Origin: JBOHSA01 sp050732995
GTDB taxonomy: Bacteria; Gemmatimonadota; Gemmatimonadetes; Gemmatimonadales; GWC2-71-9
Direction: 5' to 3'
Length of the DNA stretch: 19,381 bases
NCBI GenBank assembly: GCA_050732995.1
Contig: JBOHSA010000141.1
Coordinates: 1-19,381, forward strand
The position numbers and the translations under genes are program-made. The notes beneath the pieces are model-generated. The model saw nothing but the letters and a program-made list of their open reading frames with translations, did not search any database and had not been told where the DNA came from. Shown here in pieces: positions 1 through 5,803 of the stretch; position 1 is the stretch's first letter; each line of letters starts with the position of its first letter.

Positions 1-639
1 CCCGCGCTCCACGTCGCCGAACGTACGCCGGAGCAGCCCCACGTCCGTTCCCGCCACGCGGATCCGCACCCCCGGCTCGACCCGCTCGGCCGGGAGGTTG
101 GAGATCAGCGTGCCGAAGCGGTCGATGTAGAGCACTTCGCCGAGCCAGACGGTGCCGTCGTGATGGGGAGCGGGGAGCGGGGAGCGGTACGGGTCGGTGA
201 TCGGGGAGCCCAGCCGCTCGAGAGAAGTGCCATTGGCCAGCGCCGCTGCGGCGGGGGCGAAGACATCGCGCCCGTGGAACGTCGGGGCCACCGTCTCAGG
301 CACCGGCAGCGCCACGAACCGGGCGTCGGGCGGGAGGGGCGATAGGAGCCCGTTGTCCGGCGCCACAAACCAGTGGCCCGAGGCGGTAGCGGCGAGCGCC
401 CGGCGCGCCGTGCCGACCCCGGGATCGACCACCACCAGGTGCACGGTCCCTGCAGGAAACCGATGCCAGAAGCGGCTCAGGATGAACTGACCGGCACGGA
501 TATCGCCGGGCGGAACCTGGTGCGTGACGTCGACCAGCGTGGCCTGAGGAGCGGCCGTGAGCAGCACGCCTTTCACTTCGGCGACGTAACTGTCGGCTGT
601 GCCGAAGTCGCTGAGGAGGGTGATCAGCGGCAACCTCAC
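1..639 (-). CDS. SAM hydroxide adenosyltransferase (DUF62 / fluorinase-chlorinase fold), 3' end outside window
   Basis: The family hydrolyses S-adenosylmethionine to adenosine and methionine using an activated water; close relatives are fluorinases and chlorinases. Seen: 213 codons, open at the window edge. The N-terminus MRLPLITLLSDFG carries the family Asp, followed by DVTHQVPPGDI (about residues 40-50), the signature VVDPGVGTARR (about 75-85), APDNGLLSP and TFHGRDVFAPAAAAL, then the start of the C-terminal domain (GEVLYIDRFGTLISNLP). The GTG start at 639 is chosen because GTGA makes a 4-nt overlap with the stop of the MATE gene and a G-rich Shine-Dalgarno-like stretch lies upstream. An in-frame TTG at 633 is the alternative. 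The start sits inside a palindromic repeat (633-689). Family proteins are about 260-280 aa, so roughly 50-65 residues are missing to the left. Hydrolase rather than halogenase is inferred because hydrolases are far commoner. Confidence 0.9.
   Translation of the reverse strand, partial: MRLPLITLLSDFGTADSYVAEVKGVLLTAAPQATLVDVTHQVPPGDIRAGQFILSRFWHRFPAGTVHLVVVDPGVGTARRALAATASGHWFVAPDNGLLSPLPPDARFVALPVPETVAPTFHGRDVFAPAAAALANGTSLERLGSPITDPYRSPLPAPHHDGTVWLGEVLYIDRFGTLISNLPAERVEPGVRIRVAGTDVGLLRRTFGDVERG
165..185. repeat. GGGGAGC heptamer, three tandem copies
   Basis: Three exact tandem copies of GGGGAGC at 165-171, 172-178 and 179-185 lie inside the SAM hydroxide adenosyltransferase gene. They encode a Pro/Ser-rich stretch (RSPLPAP) between the two domains. 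The total of 21 nt is in frame, but gain or loss of one 7-nt unit would break the gene. Confidence 0.75.
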
Positions 640-689
640 CCCCTGTCCCCCTCTCCACGTCGCGGAGCGGGACCCCGTGGGGGTGAGGT
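633..689. repeat. Imperfect palindrome (REP-like) forming the end of the MATE gene
   Basis: An 11-bp perfect inverted repeat (ACCTCACCCCC at 633-643 against 679-689) encloses further nested arms, GTCCC 645-649 with GGGAC 669-673 and CTCC 653-656 with GGAG 664-667. The transcript could fold into a long bulged hairpin. The element encodes the last 17 or so residues of the MATE protein (SPPRGPAPRRGEGDRG) and contains the start codon of the next gene. It could be a dispersed REP/MITE-like element. An attenuating hairpin is the alternative; there is no U tract, so a classical terminator is unlikely. Confidence 0.7.
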
Positions 690-1484
690 CCAGGCGCCGC
701 TGCGCCAGAAGACCACCGTCGCCACGCCCCGGGACGTGGCGGTGAGCGATAGCGCCCACCAGATCCCGACAAGCCCAAACGCGCCGGACCACCAGGCGGC
801 GAGCGGAATGCGCGGCGCTGTCAGCCCGGTGCTCACAACCATGGGCCAGAACATGTAGCCCGCGCCCGCGAGCGCACCTTCCAGGATCAGCTCGAAGCTC
901 TGCCCGATCTGGGCGATCGAGATGATTCGCAAGTACAGGCTCCCGGCCGCGATCACGGCCGGATCGGTCGTGAACAGCGCGACGAGGGTCCGCGGCACCG
1001 CGAGAAACGCGACCGCGGTGGTCGCCGTGACGACGAGGCAGTAGCCGACGGTGAGCCAGACGGCGCGCCGGGCCCGGTCTTCCTGCCCCGCGCCGAGGCT
1101 TTGGCCCACGGTGATCGCGATGAACCCGAGCCCTTCCATCTTATGGCCGATGCCCAGCGCGGCGAGGGCGGCGGTACCGAAGCCCGCCGTGTATCGGGTC
1201 AGCCAGACATAGATGAGGGACAGCAGCACGCCCGCGAAGGACAGCGGCGTGCCGATGTGCAGCGCCGTAGGGACGGACCGCCACGCGCCCCCGGTGGAGA
1301 CGGCGGCGAGCGCCGCGGGCCCGAGCAGCCGCCCGACCCAGAGCATGTCGATCAGGTTGAAAGTGAAGTGGCAACCCATCATCCCCACAGCGGGGGAGGC
1401 GAGGCGCAGGATCACCGGCCGCAGCGGTCCGTGCGTGAGCGCACCGGGGACGCCGGGGAGGGGGAGGGGAGGGGGCGCGGTCAC
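636..1484 (-). CDS. MATE-family efflux transporter, internally shortened
   Basis: MATE proteins are 12-helix drug/cation antiporters of about 440-460 residues. This one has 282. Residues about 20-70 match helix 1 and the start of helix 2 (LRLASPAVGMMG, FNLIDMLWVGRLLGPAALAAVST). The sequence then jumps at about residue 72 to the start of the second half (HIGTPLSFAGVLLSLIYVWLTR), followed by the helix 8 region with GQSLGAGQEDRA and helices 9-12 (ELILEGALAGAG, RIPLAAW, GIWWALSLTA). Most of helices 2-6 is absent, roughly 150-170 residues, and a further short gap seems present before the GQSLGAG motif. No stop or frameshift interrupts the frame. The N-terminus is Pro-rich from a G/C tract, and the C-terminus is encoded by the palindrome 633-689. 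The GTG start overlaps the upstream stop (GTGA, 1481-1484). It is probably a decaying gene, though a half-transporter acting as a dimer cannot be excluded. Confidence 0.8.
   Translation of the reverse strand: MTAPPPLPLPGVPGALTHGPLRPVILRLASPAVGMMGCHFTFNLIDMLWVGRLLGPAALAAVSTGGAWRSVPTALHIGTPLSFAGVLLSLIYVWLTRYTAGFGTAALAALGIGHKMEGLGFIAITVGQSLGAGQEDRARRAVWLTVGYCLVVTATTAVAFLAVPRTLVALFTTDPAVIAAGSLYLRIISIAQIGQSFELILEGALAGAGYMFWPMVVSTGLTAPRIPLAAWWSGAFGLVGIWWALSLTATSRGVATVVFWRSGAWTSPPRGPAPRRGEGDRG
1455..1475 (+). repeat. G-tract with single-A spacers (G4-prone)
   Basis: Four G runs (1455-1458, 1460-1464, 1466-1469, 1471-1475) are separated by single A residues, a quadruplex-type motif with one-base loops on the plus strand. 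It lies in the first codons of the minus-strand MATE gene and encodes the Pro-rich N-terminus (PPPLPLPGVPG). Confidence 0.6.
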
Positions 1485-2254
1485 TGCGAGGATGGCGGGG
1501 AGGGCTCGGGCACCTCAGTCAGGAACCGCAGGAAGACGGGATTCGCGGGATAGCGCGCTACAAGCCGCAGCACGTACTCGCGCGCCTCGCGCTCCAGCAC
1601 CGCGCGGCCGCCTTGGTCACGCGCCGCTTCGCGCGCCAGCGCGGCCGCGAGCACCCAGGTCGCCTCCACCCGGGCGAGATCCCCCTCGTGGGCGACGCGG
1701 CGCATGTACCCGATGCCCAGCTCCGCGTTGCCGCCGCCCAGGCCGATGATCCGGGCGAACAACCGCGCCAGCGCGCCGACGCGGGCGAGGCCGTAGTTGT
1801 AGACGCCGAGGCCCAGGTAGCAATCGATGCAGCTCGAGTCGGCGGCGAGCACGCGGCGGTAGGCGTCGCGCATCGCCTTCGCGTCCTTGGCCGCCCCGAG
1901 CGCGCTGCCGTGCAACTCGCGCTCGCGCGCGCGGTAGCCCAGGGCAGTCGCGAGCCAGAACGGATCGTTCGCCGCCCGCGCGCGCCGGATCGCGAGCCCA
2001 AGCAGCGAGTCGATGCGGTGGCGCTCGAAGTCGGCGCTGTCCTTGGCGGACGCCCACCAGATGTAGGCGCCGGCCTCGAAGATCACGGGCGCGGGGTCGG
2101 CGGTGTCGCGCGCCGCAAGCGCCGCGAAGTAGGCCGCGGCGGCGGGGAAGTCACCGGCGTACAGGGTGTCGAGCCCGGCGTGGAGGTCGGGTCGGGCCGT
2201 GACGGGGGACAGAGGGCTCTGGAGCAGGGCAAGCAGCGCCGCGAGGAGATTCAC
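1481..2254 (-). CDS. Exported TPR-like protein of unknown function
   Basis: This 257-residue protein begins with a short hydrophobic signal (NLLAALLALLQSPLSPVTA) and a mature region rich in Ala and Arg that reads as alpha-helical repeats: LDTLYAGDFPAAAAYFAALA near residues 27-46, then helices through AIRRARAANDPFWLATALGY. A segment CIDCYLGLGVYNYGLARVGAL (about 140-160) followed by GIGYMRRVAHEGDLARVEA resembles a group of bacterial TPR proteins with the pattern 'YxxLGLGxYxYxxA...GxxxLxxAxxxG'. The CxxC pair in it could form a disulfide, since the protein is predicted to be exported. The GTG start at 2254 is chosen because it gives the signal peptide directly; a longer upstream reading is Arg/Pro-rich and not credible. 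No clear ribosome-binding site is seen; TACATT lies 8 nt upstream. It ends in a GTGA overlap with the MATE gene, so the two are probably co-translated. Function unknown. Confidence 0.75.
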   Translation of the reverse strand: MNLLAALLALLQSPLSPVTARPDLHAGLDTLYAGDFPAAAAYFAALAARDTADPAPVIFEAGAYIWWASAKDSADFERHRIDSLLGLAIRRARAANDPFWLATALGYRARERELHGSALGAAKDAKAMRDAYRRVLAADSSCIDCYLGLGVYNYGLARVGALARLFARIIGLGGGNAELGIGYMRRVAHEGDLARVEATWVLAAALAREAARDQGGRAVLEREAREYVLRLVARYPANPVFLRFLTEVPEPSPPSSQ

Positions 2255-2262
2255 GGCGGGAG

Positions 2263-2268
2263 AATGTA
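2263..2268 (-). promoter_or_regulatory. Candidate -10 box (TACATT) just upstream of the TPR gene
   Basis: On the minus strand TACATT is followed by 8 nt and then the GTG start at 2254, a spacing that fits a leaderless or near-leaderless transcript. No good -35 box was found. Confidence 0.3.
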
Positions 2269-2333
2269 TCGGCGGGCGCGCGGGCCGGGGAGTCCCGCGT
2301 CCGCCCCAGCGGCGGCACCGCGGTGCCAAAGGG

Positions 2334-3455
2334 TCAGCGCGCGACGATCGGAAGGGTGACCGTCTTGGCGCTCAGCTTCTCCGCGACGTTCTTGGCCAGC
2401 TCGATCAGGGCCAATCCCGCCGGCGACTGCGGCTCGGCGAGCACGATCGGCTGGCCCCGGTCGGCAAGATTGGGCACGCCCGCCTGGAGCGGGATCTGGC
2501 CCAGCAGCGGTACGCCCAGCTCGTCGGCCAGGCGTTGCCCGCCCCCCGCGAGGAAGATCTCGGAGCGCGTGTGGCAGTGGGGGCACACGTAGTAGCTCAT
2601 GTTCTCGGCGATGCCGATGACTCCGACGCCCACCCGCTCGAACATCTTGGCCCCGCGCAAGCTGTCGCCCACGGCGACTTCCTGCGGCGTCGTCACGATC
2701 AGCGCGCCGTGCAGGTGGATGGACTGGGCGAGGGAAAGCTGGGCGTCGCCCGTGCCCGGAGGCAGGTCCACCAGCAGGTAGTCCAGCTCGCCCCACGACA
2801 CGTCGCGCAGGAATTGCTGGATGATTTTCATGATGATGGGGCCGCGCCAGATGGCGGGGGCGTCGCGCTCGACGATGAAGCCGAGCGACATGAGTTTCAC
2901 GCCATGAGCCTGGAGCGGCTCCATCTTGCCCCCCTTCACGTCGGGCTTTTGGTCCACGCCCATCATGCGGGGGATGTTGGGCCCGTAGATGTCGGCGTCC
3001 ATCAGGCCGACGCGCTGCCCGCCCCCGAGTTTGGCGAGGGCGACGGCCAGGTTGGCCGAGACCGTGGACTTCCCCACACCACCCTTGCCGGAGGAGATGG
3101 CGAGGACCTTACCGAGCTGGGGAATCTCGTCCGGGGTGGGCGGAGGGGGAGGAAGGGGGGGGCGGACCGGGCCCGGCGCGCCACGTGGTCCAGCGGGGGC
3201 GGCTCTCGCACCCGGATCCACCACGTTGATCTTCACCGCCGTTACGCCTTCGACCTGTTGGATGGTCTTGCGGGCGTCGCGTACCAGGGTGGCAGGGTCG
3301 TCTTTGCCGAGCAGGAAGGTGAAGGCGACGGCGCCGTCTTCGACCGTGAGGTCTTTGACCATGCCCGCCGCGACGACGTCTTGGTCCCGGCGCGAGTGGC
3401 GCAGGGTGCTGAGTGCGTCGTGGACGCGGCGCTCGAGCGTGTCTTTCGGGGTCAC
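2334..3455 (-). CDS. mrp: Mrp/NBP35-type iron-sulfur cluster carrier ATPase with N-terminal DUF59
   Basis: This is a cytosolic P-loop ATPase that binds and transfers Fe-S clusters to apo-proteins. Over 373 residues the sequence shows a DUF59/MIP18-like domain at about 5-85 (LERRVHDALSTLRH, KTIQQVEGVTAVKINVV), a Pro-rich linker at about 95-110 (PPLPPPPPTPDE), the deviant Walker A GKGGVGKS at 123-130, switch motifs LMDADIYGPNIPRMMG and VDLPPGTGD, and the cluster-binding CPHC at 291-294 after ENMSYY. Length and order are normal for Mrp proteins. The GTG at 3455 is chosen because TACATT lies 6 nt before it, with TTGCCC 18 nt further up, consistent with a leaderless start. A TTG at 3500 would add 15 poorly conserved residues. 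The gene follows the cyclophilin on the same strand. Confidence 0.92.
   Translation of the reverse strand: MTPKDTLERRVHDALSTLRHSRRDQDVVAAGMVKDLTVEDGAVAFTFLLGKDDPATLVRDARKTIQQVEGVTAVKINVVDPGARAAPAGPRGAPGPVRPPLPPPPPTPDEIPQLGKVLAISSGKGGVGKSTVSANLAVALAKLGGGQRVGLMDADIYGPNIPRMMGVDQKPDVKGGKMEPLQAHGVKLMSLGFIVERDAPAIWRGPIIMKIIQQFLRDVSWGELDYLLVDLPPGTGDAQLSLAQSIHLHGALIVTTPQEVAVGDSLRGAKMFERVGVGVIGIAENMSYYVCPHCHTRSEIFLAGGGQRLADELGVPLLGQIPLQAGVPNLADRGQPIVLAEPQSPAGLALIELAKNVAEKLSAKTVTLPIVAR
3133..3162 (+). repeat. G-tract cluster inside the Mrp linker
   Basis: Runs of G (3133-3136, 3138-3140, 3145-3149, 3155-3162) on the plus strand form a quadruplex-prone tract. On the coding strand it is C-rich and encodes the Pro-rich linker between DUF59 and the P-loop domain. 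Confidence 0.55.
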
Positions 3456-3461
3456 GAGCGG

Positions 3462-3491
3462 AATGTAGGGGGGGCGTGGGGAGAGGGGCAA
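3462..3491 (-). promoter_or_regulatory. Candidate promoter of the mrp gene
   Basis: On the minus strand TTGCCC (3486-3491) and TACATT (3462-3467) are 18 nt apart. TACATT ends 6 nt before the GTG start at 3455, which would give a leaderless message. The -35 matches only in its TTG. Confidence 0.4.
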
Positions 3492-3522
3492 TGATGGCAA
3501 GGCGCGGCGGGATCACGGTGTC

Positions 3523-4224
3523 TTACGGCACAGCGACGATCGTCGCGCGCCTGACCTGGTCCAGCTTGGGAAACTCGCGCGCCAGGTACGCGTTGCCCTC
3601 GGCTTGGAGGCGGGCCTGGTTCGGGCCCCGTCCCCCCGGCACCCCCTCGCCGTACCCGGCATGCAAGCGGTCCACCACCTCCATCCCCTCGATCACCCGC
3701 CCGAACGGCGCGAACCCCATGCGGTCCAGCCCCCGGTTGTCGCCGTAATTAATGAACAGTTGCGTAGTGCGGGTGCCCGGGCCGGCGGTCGCATAGCTCA
3801 CCATGCCGCGCGTATTGCTCTGGCGCACCGGGTCGTCCGGGATCCGCTGGTCGCGCCACACGGCGGACACCTGCGGGTCGCCGTGAATCCCGAACTGGGC
3901 CATGAACCCCGAGAGGACCCGGAAGAAGCGCACGCCATCGAAGTAGCCGCTGCGCACCAGGTGGTAGAACCGGTCGGCGCCGACGGGGGCCCAGTCGCGG
4001 TGTACCTCCAGCACGAAGTCCCCCTGGCTGGTCTCGAAGCGGGCGCGGAACGTGGCCGGCGCCCGCTCACTCATCGCCGCGCTGCGCGGATCGTGGAAGT
4101 CCGCAGCGGCGCTGGCGGTCGCAGCCTCCCGCCCCGCGCCGCCCGCTCCTGCTCCCCCTCCTCCTCCCCCTCCCCCTCTGCAACCGACGGCGCAGAGAAC
4201 GAGGGCTATCATCCGGGCTGACAT
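3523..4224 (-). CDS. Cyclophilin-type peptidylprolyl isomerase, probable lipoprotein
   Basis: This enzyme catalyses cis-trans isomerisation of prolyl bonds, probably in the periplasm. Of 233 residues, 1-15 form a short lipoprotein-like signal ending AVGC (Cys15), followed by a Gly-only linker (about residues 17-31) encoded by C/G tracts. The cyclophilin domain runs from about 60 (ARFETSQGDFVLEVHRDWAP) and includes the active-site segment FFRVLSGFMAQFG (Arg102, Phe107, Gln110), TTQLFINYGDN and GFAPFGRVIEGMEVVD. The tail EGNAYLAREFPKLDQVRRA is shared with similar bacterial cyclophilins. The ATG at 4224 is preceded by GGAG at suitable spacing and gives the signal sequence; an upstream in-frame extension is not credible. 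It is transcribed divergently from the unknown gene at 4372. The lipobox is imperfect, so a plain anchor or signal remains possible. Confidence 0.9.
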   Translation of the reverse strand: MSARMIALVLCAVGCRGGGGGGGGAGAGGAGREAATASAAADFHDPRSAAMSERAPATFRARFETSQGDFVLEVHRDWAPVGADRFYHLVRSGYFDGVRFFRVLSGFMAQFGIHGDPQVSAVWRDQRIPDDPVRQSNTRGMVSYATAGPGTRTTQLFINYGDNRGLDRMGFAPFGRVIEGMEVVDRLHAGYGEGVPGGRGPNQARLQAEGNAYLAREFPKLDQVRRATIVAVP

Positions 4225-4251
4225 CGCCGCTCCTTGAGCCTGAGGTACCGC

Positions 4252-4257
4252 AAGATA
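4252..4257 (-). promoter_or_regulatory. Candidate -10 box of the cyclophilin gene
   Basis: TATCTT on the minus strand lies about 27 nt upstream of the ATG at 4224, leaving a leader of about 20 nt that contains the GGAG ribosome-binding site. No clear -35 box. Confidence 0.35.
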
Positions 4258-4304
4258 CGAGGGGCGGCCACGAGGCGCTTCCGGCCACCGGGCTCCCCGC
4301 CGCT

Positions 4305-4329
4305 CCCACCCCCCTCCCCCCCTCCCCCC
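4305..4329 (-). repeat. C/G tract (minus-strand G-quadruplex motif) next to a -10 box
   Basis: C runs at 4305-4307, 4309-4314, 4316-4322 and 4324-4329 are separated by single bases. On the minus strand this reads as four G runs with one-base loops, a strong quadruplex candidate. It directly abuts the TATAAT at 4330 and lies in the divergent intergenic region. Confidence 0.6.
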
Positions 4330-4335
4330 TATAAT
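4330..4335 (+). promoter_or_regulatory. TATAAT -10 box of the 163-aa gene
   Basis: A perfect TATAAT sits 36 nt before the ATG at 4372, in an otherwise GC-rich region. The predicted transcript would begin near 4342 and carry the G-rich ribosome-binding site at 4355-4363. The -35 position is filled by the C tract and shows no TTG box. Confidence 0.5.
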
Positions 4336-4371
4336 TCTCAGCGTACCATGGGCCAGGGGGGGGACCACTGC

Positions 4372-4863
4372 ATGACGGACGAGAGCACAAAAAAGCTGCG
4401 CTCCCTGCTGACAGCCTATGCCGAGCGCAAGGCGAGCGCACAGCCGGAATCCAAGTCGGAGCACGGCGCGGCCGAAAGAAAGAGGCGCGCCTGCGCGGAC
4501 TGTCTCCACAATACCGTGCGGGCCGTGCTGGAAGGGTTCATGGCCGAGCTCAAGAGCGCGGGCCACGACGCGTCGACCCGGGATCATACCGACCGGGAGG
4601 ACGCCTACCCGAGCGTGGCGCTGTCCTTCACGCCTCGAGTCCGCAACAGCCCGGACACCGCGCTCGCCTCGGCGCTCATGTTCAAGTACGATCCCCGCCG
4701 CGGCATCTTGGTGCAACGGAGCGTCAAGCCGGCGCCCACCAAGGACCGAGTCGTGACGGCCAGCGGCGACCGTCTCGGGACGATCGGAGTGGATGCCGTG
4801 TCGGCCCAGTGGGTCGAGACCAAGACGCTGGCGTTCATCGAGGACGTGCTCAAAGCCAACTGA
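4372..4863 (+). CDS. Unknown cytosolic protein (163 aa)
   Basis: Not recognised. The protein has no signal peptide and no membrane segment. The first 45 or so residues are charged and probably helical (STKKLRSLLTAYAERKASAQ, EHGAAERKRRACADC); the rest looks alpha/beta: NTVRAVLEGFMAELKSAGHDA, then PSVALSFTPRV, ALMFKYDPRRGILVQRSVKP and a final helix TKTLAFIEDVLKAN. The layout (helix, then 'GHDA', then strands ending in a C-terminal helix) resembles hypothetical proteins of similar size that I cannot name. The ATG at 4372 is preferred over the ATG at 4348 because an AGGGGG run precedes it by about 8-16 nt. The gene stands directly after a TATAAT box and is followed after 13 nt by a small membrane protein gene. 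Confidence 0.75.
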   Translation: MTDESTKKLRSLLTAYAERKASAQPESKSEHGAAERKRRACADCLHNTVRAVLEGFMAELKSAGHDASTRDHTDREDAYPSVALSFTPRVRNSPDTALASALMFKYDPRRGILVQRSVKPAPTKDRVVTASGDRLGTIGVDAVSAQWVETKTLAFIEDVLKAN

Positions 4864-4876
4864 CCGGAGGCCCCCA

Positions 4877-5284
4877 GTGTCGCTCCGGTCCCTGCTCTCC
4901 TTTCGCGTGGCCCTGGGCATCGGCCTCGCCATTCACATCGATTGGCATCTCGCCCGACCGGTCCATGAGCGGCTGAGCTTCGGCTGGCCCGGGCACTGGC
5001 TCCTGGCGCTGCCGGTGTTCCTGGCGGCCGGCTGGTATCTGACGCGCGGCTGGCCCACGGCGCCGGCTCGGCCGGCCGCGCTCTCGGTCGGCCTCGGCGT
5101 CGTCCTGGGCCAGGTCCTCGAGCCCCTGGGTGAGGTGCTCGTCTATCACGCGACGCTCGCCGAGGTCTTCGAACCAACTCGGCTCCGGGCGTTCGCCGTG
5201 TTCCTCGCCGCTGGGCTCGTGGCCCTTGCACTGGCGCTGGCGGCCCGGCGCGCCGGCCGCAGGCCCTTGCATCCGTGGCGATGA
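4877..5284 (+). CDS. Small four-helix membrane protein
   Basis: This 135-residue protein is not recognised. It is mainly hydrophobic, with four likely membrane helices: about residues 5-20 (FRVALGIGLAIHI), 35-52 (WLLALPVFLAAGWYL), 62-85 (AALSVGLGVVLGQVLEPLGEV) and 103-122 (AFAVFLAAGLVALALALAA), followed by a basic tail (RRAGRRPLHPWR). Charged residues inside or beside helices (D, H, E in IDWHLA and LEPLGEVLVYH) are noteworthy and could bind a metal or haem, but this is speculation. The GTG start is set by GGAGG eight nt upstream. It probably shares a transcript with the 163-aa gene. Confidence 0.7.
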   Translation: MSLRSLLSFRVALGIGLAIHIDWHLARPVHERLSFGWPGHWLLALPVFLAAGWYLTRGWPTAPARPAALSVGLGVVLGQVLEPLGEVLVYHATLAEVFEPTRLRAFAVFLAAGLVALALALAARRAGRRPLHPWR

Positions 5285-5410
5285 CGCGGCGAGCGCGACC
5301 CGACACGACCTCGCCCCTCGGAAAGATCTGGCGCAGCGATCGGCCGGTGCCGCCCCCACAAGCCATCTTGCGCCCCACGACCGGTCGCCAGCAGCTTACG
5401 CTCGAGAGCC

Positions 5411-5779
5411 ATGGGCATACGCGCGGCCATGATCGCGGTTCTGGTGGTGGCGTGCGGCGACGACACCGCGCCGTCGCTCCCACTCGCCGGAATCTGGCAT
5501 CTGATCGGCTTCTCCGATGCGGGCGTGGACGCCGTCACGACCGGGACGGCCGTGTTCCGCCAAAACCGCACGTTGGAGATCGCCGGCACGGTCACGTTCC
5601 CCGGGGAGCCCCCCGAGAGCTTCGACGCGACCGGAACCTACCGCGAAGAGGGTGAAACCGTCACATTGACGACCGGGACCGACGTCACCAGGTGGCATGT
5701 CGAGTTCGCCCGTGCAGAGGCGACGCTGACCGAGGTGGAGCCGCCTCCGGCGAACGTCATTCGGCTGCGCCGATCCTAG
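5411..5779 (+). CDS. Small lipoprotein with lipocalin-like domain
   Basis: This 122-residue protein starts with a lipoprotein signal (MGIRAAMIAVLVVAC, Cys15 in a VVAC lipobox) followed by GDDTAPSLPLAGIWHLIGFSD. The GxW motif near the start of the mature part, together with alternating beta-strand patterns (TAVFRQNRTLEIAGTVTF, ATGTYREEGETVTLTTG, RWHVEFARAEATLTEV), fits small lipocalin-like domains that form an eight-stranded barrel. The ligand is unknown and it is presumably anchored to the outer membrane. The start codon follows CGAGAG, and TACGCT lies 8 nt upstream as a weak -10 candidate. The M20 gene begins 24 nt downstream. Confidence 0.7.
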   Translation: MGIRAAMIAVLVVACGDDTAPSLPLAGIWHLIGFSDAGVDAVTTGTAVFRQNRTLEIAGTVTFPGEPPESFDATGTYREEGETVTLTTGTDVTRWHVEFARAEATLTEVEPPPANVIRLRRS

Positions 5780-5791
5780 CCAACCCCTCCG

Positions 5792-5797
5792 TATGCT
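5792..5797 (+). promoter_or_regulatory. Candidate -10 box of the M20 gene
   Basis: TATGCT is followed by 6 nt and then the ATG at 5804, the spacing expected for a leaderless transcript. No ribosome-binding site lies in between and no clear -35 was seen. Confidence 0.4.
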
Positions 5798-5803
5798 ACT
5801 GAG

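Noticed and set aside
2277..2300. CGCGGG...CCCGCG inverted repeat between mrp and the TPR gene as a terminator
   Set aside because: The stem is only 6 bp and no T run follows; such matches are expected by chance in this GC-rich sequence.
4225..4932. N-terminal extension of the cyclophilin to 469 residues
   Set aside because: The extension is antisense to the 163-aa gene and lacks domain character; ATG 4224 has a ribosome-binding site and gives a signal sequence.
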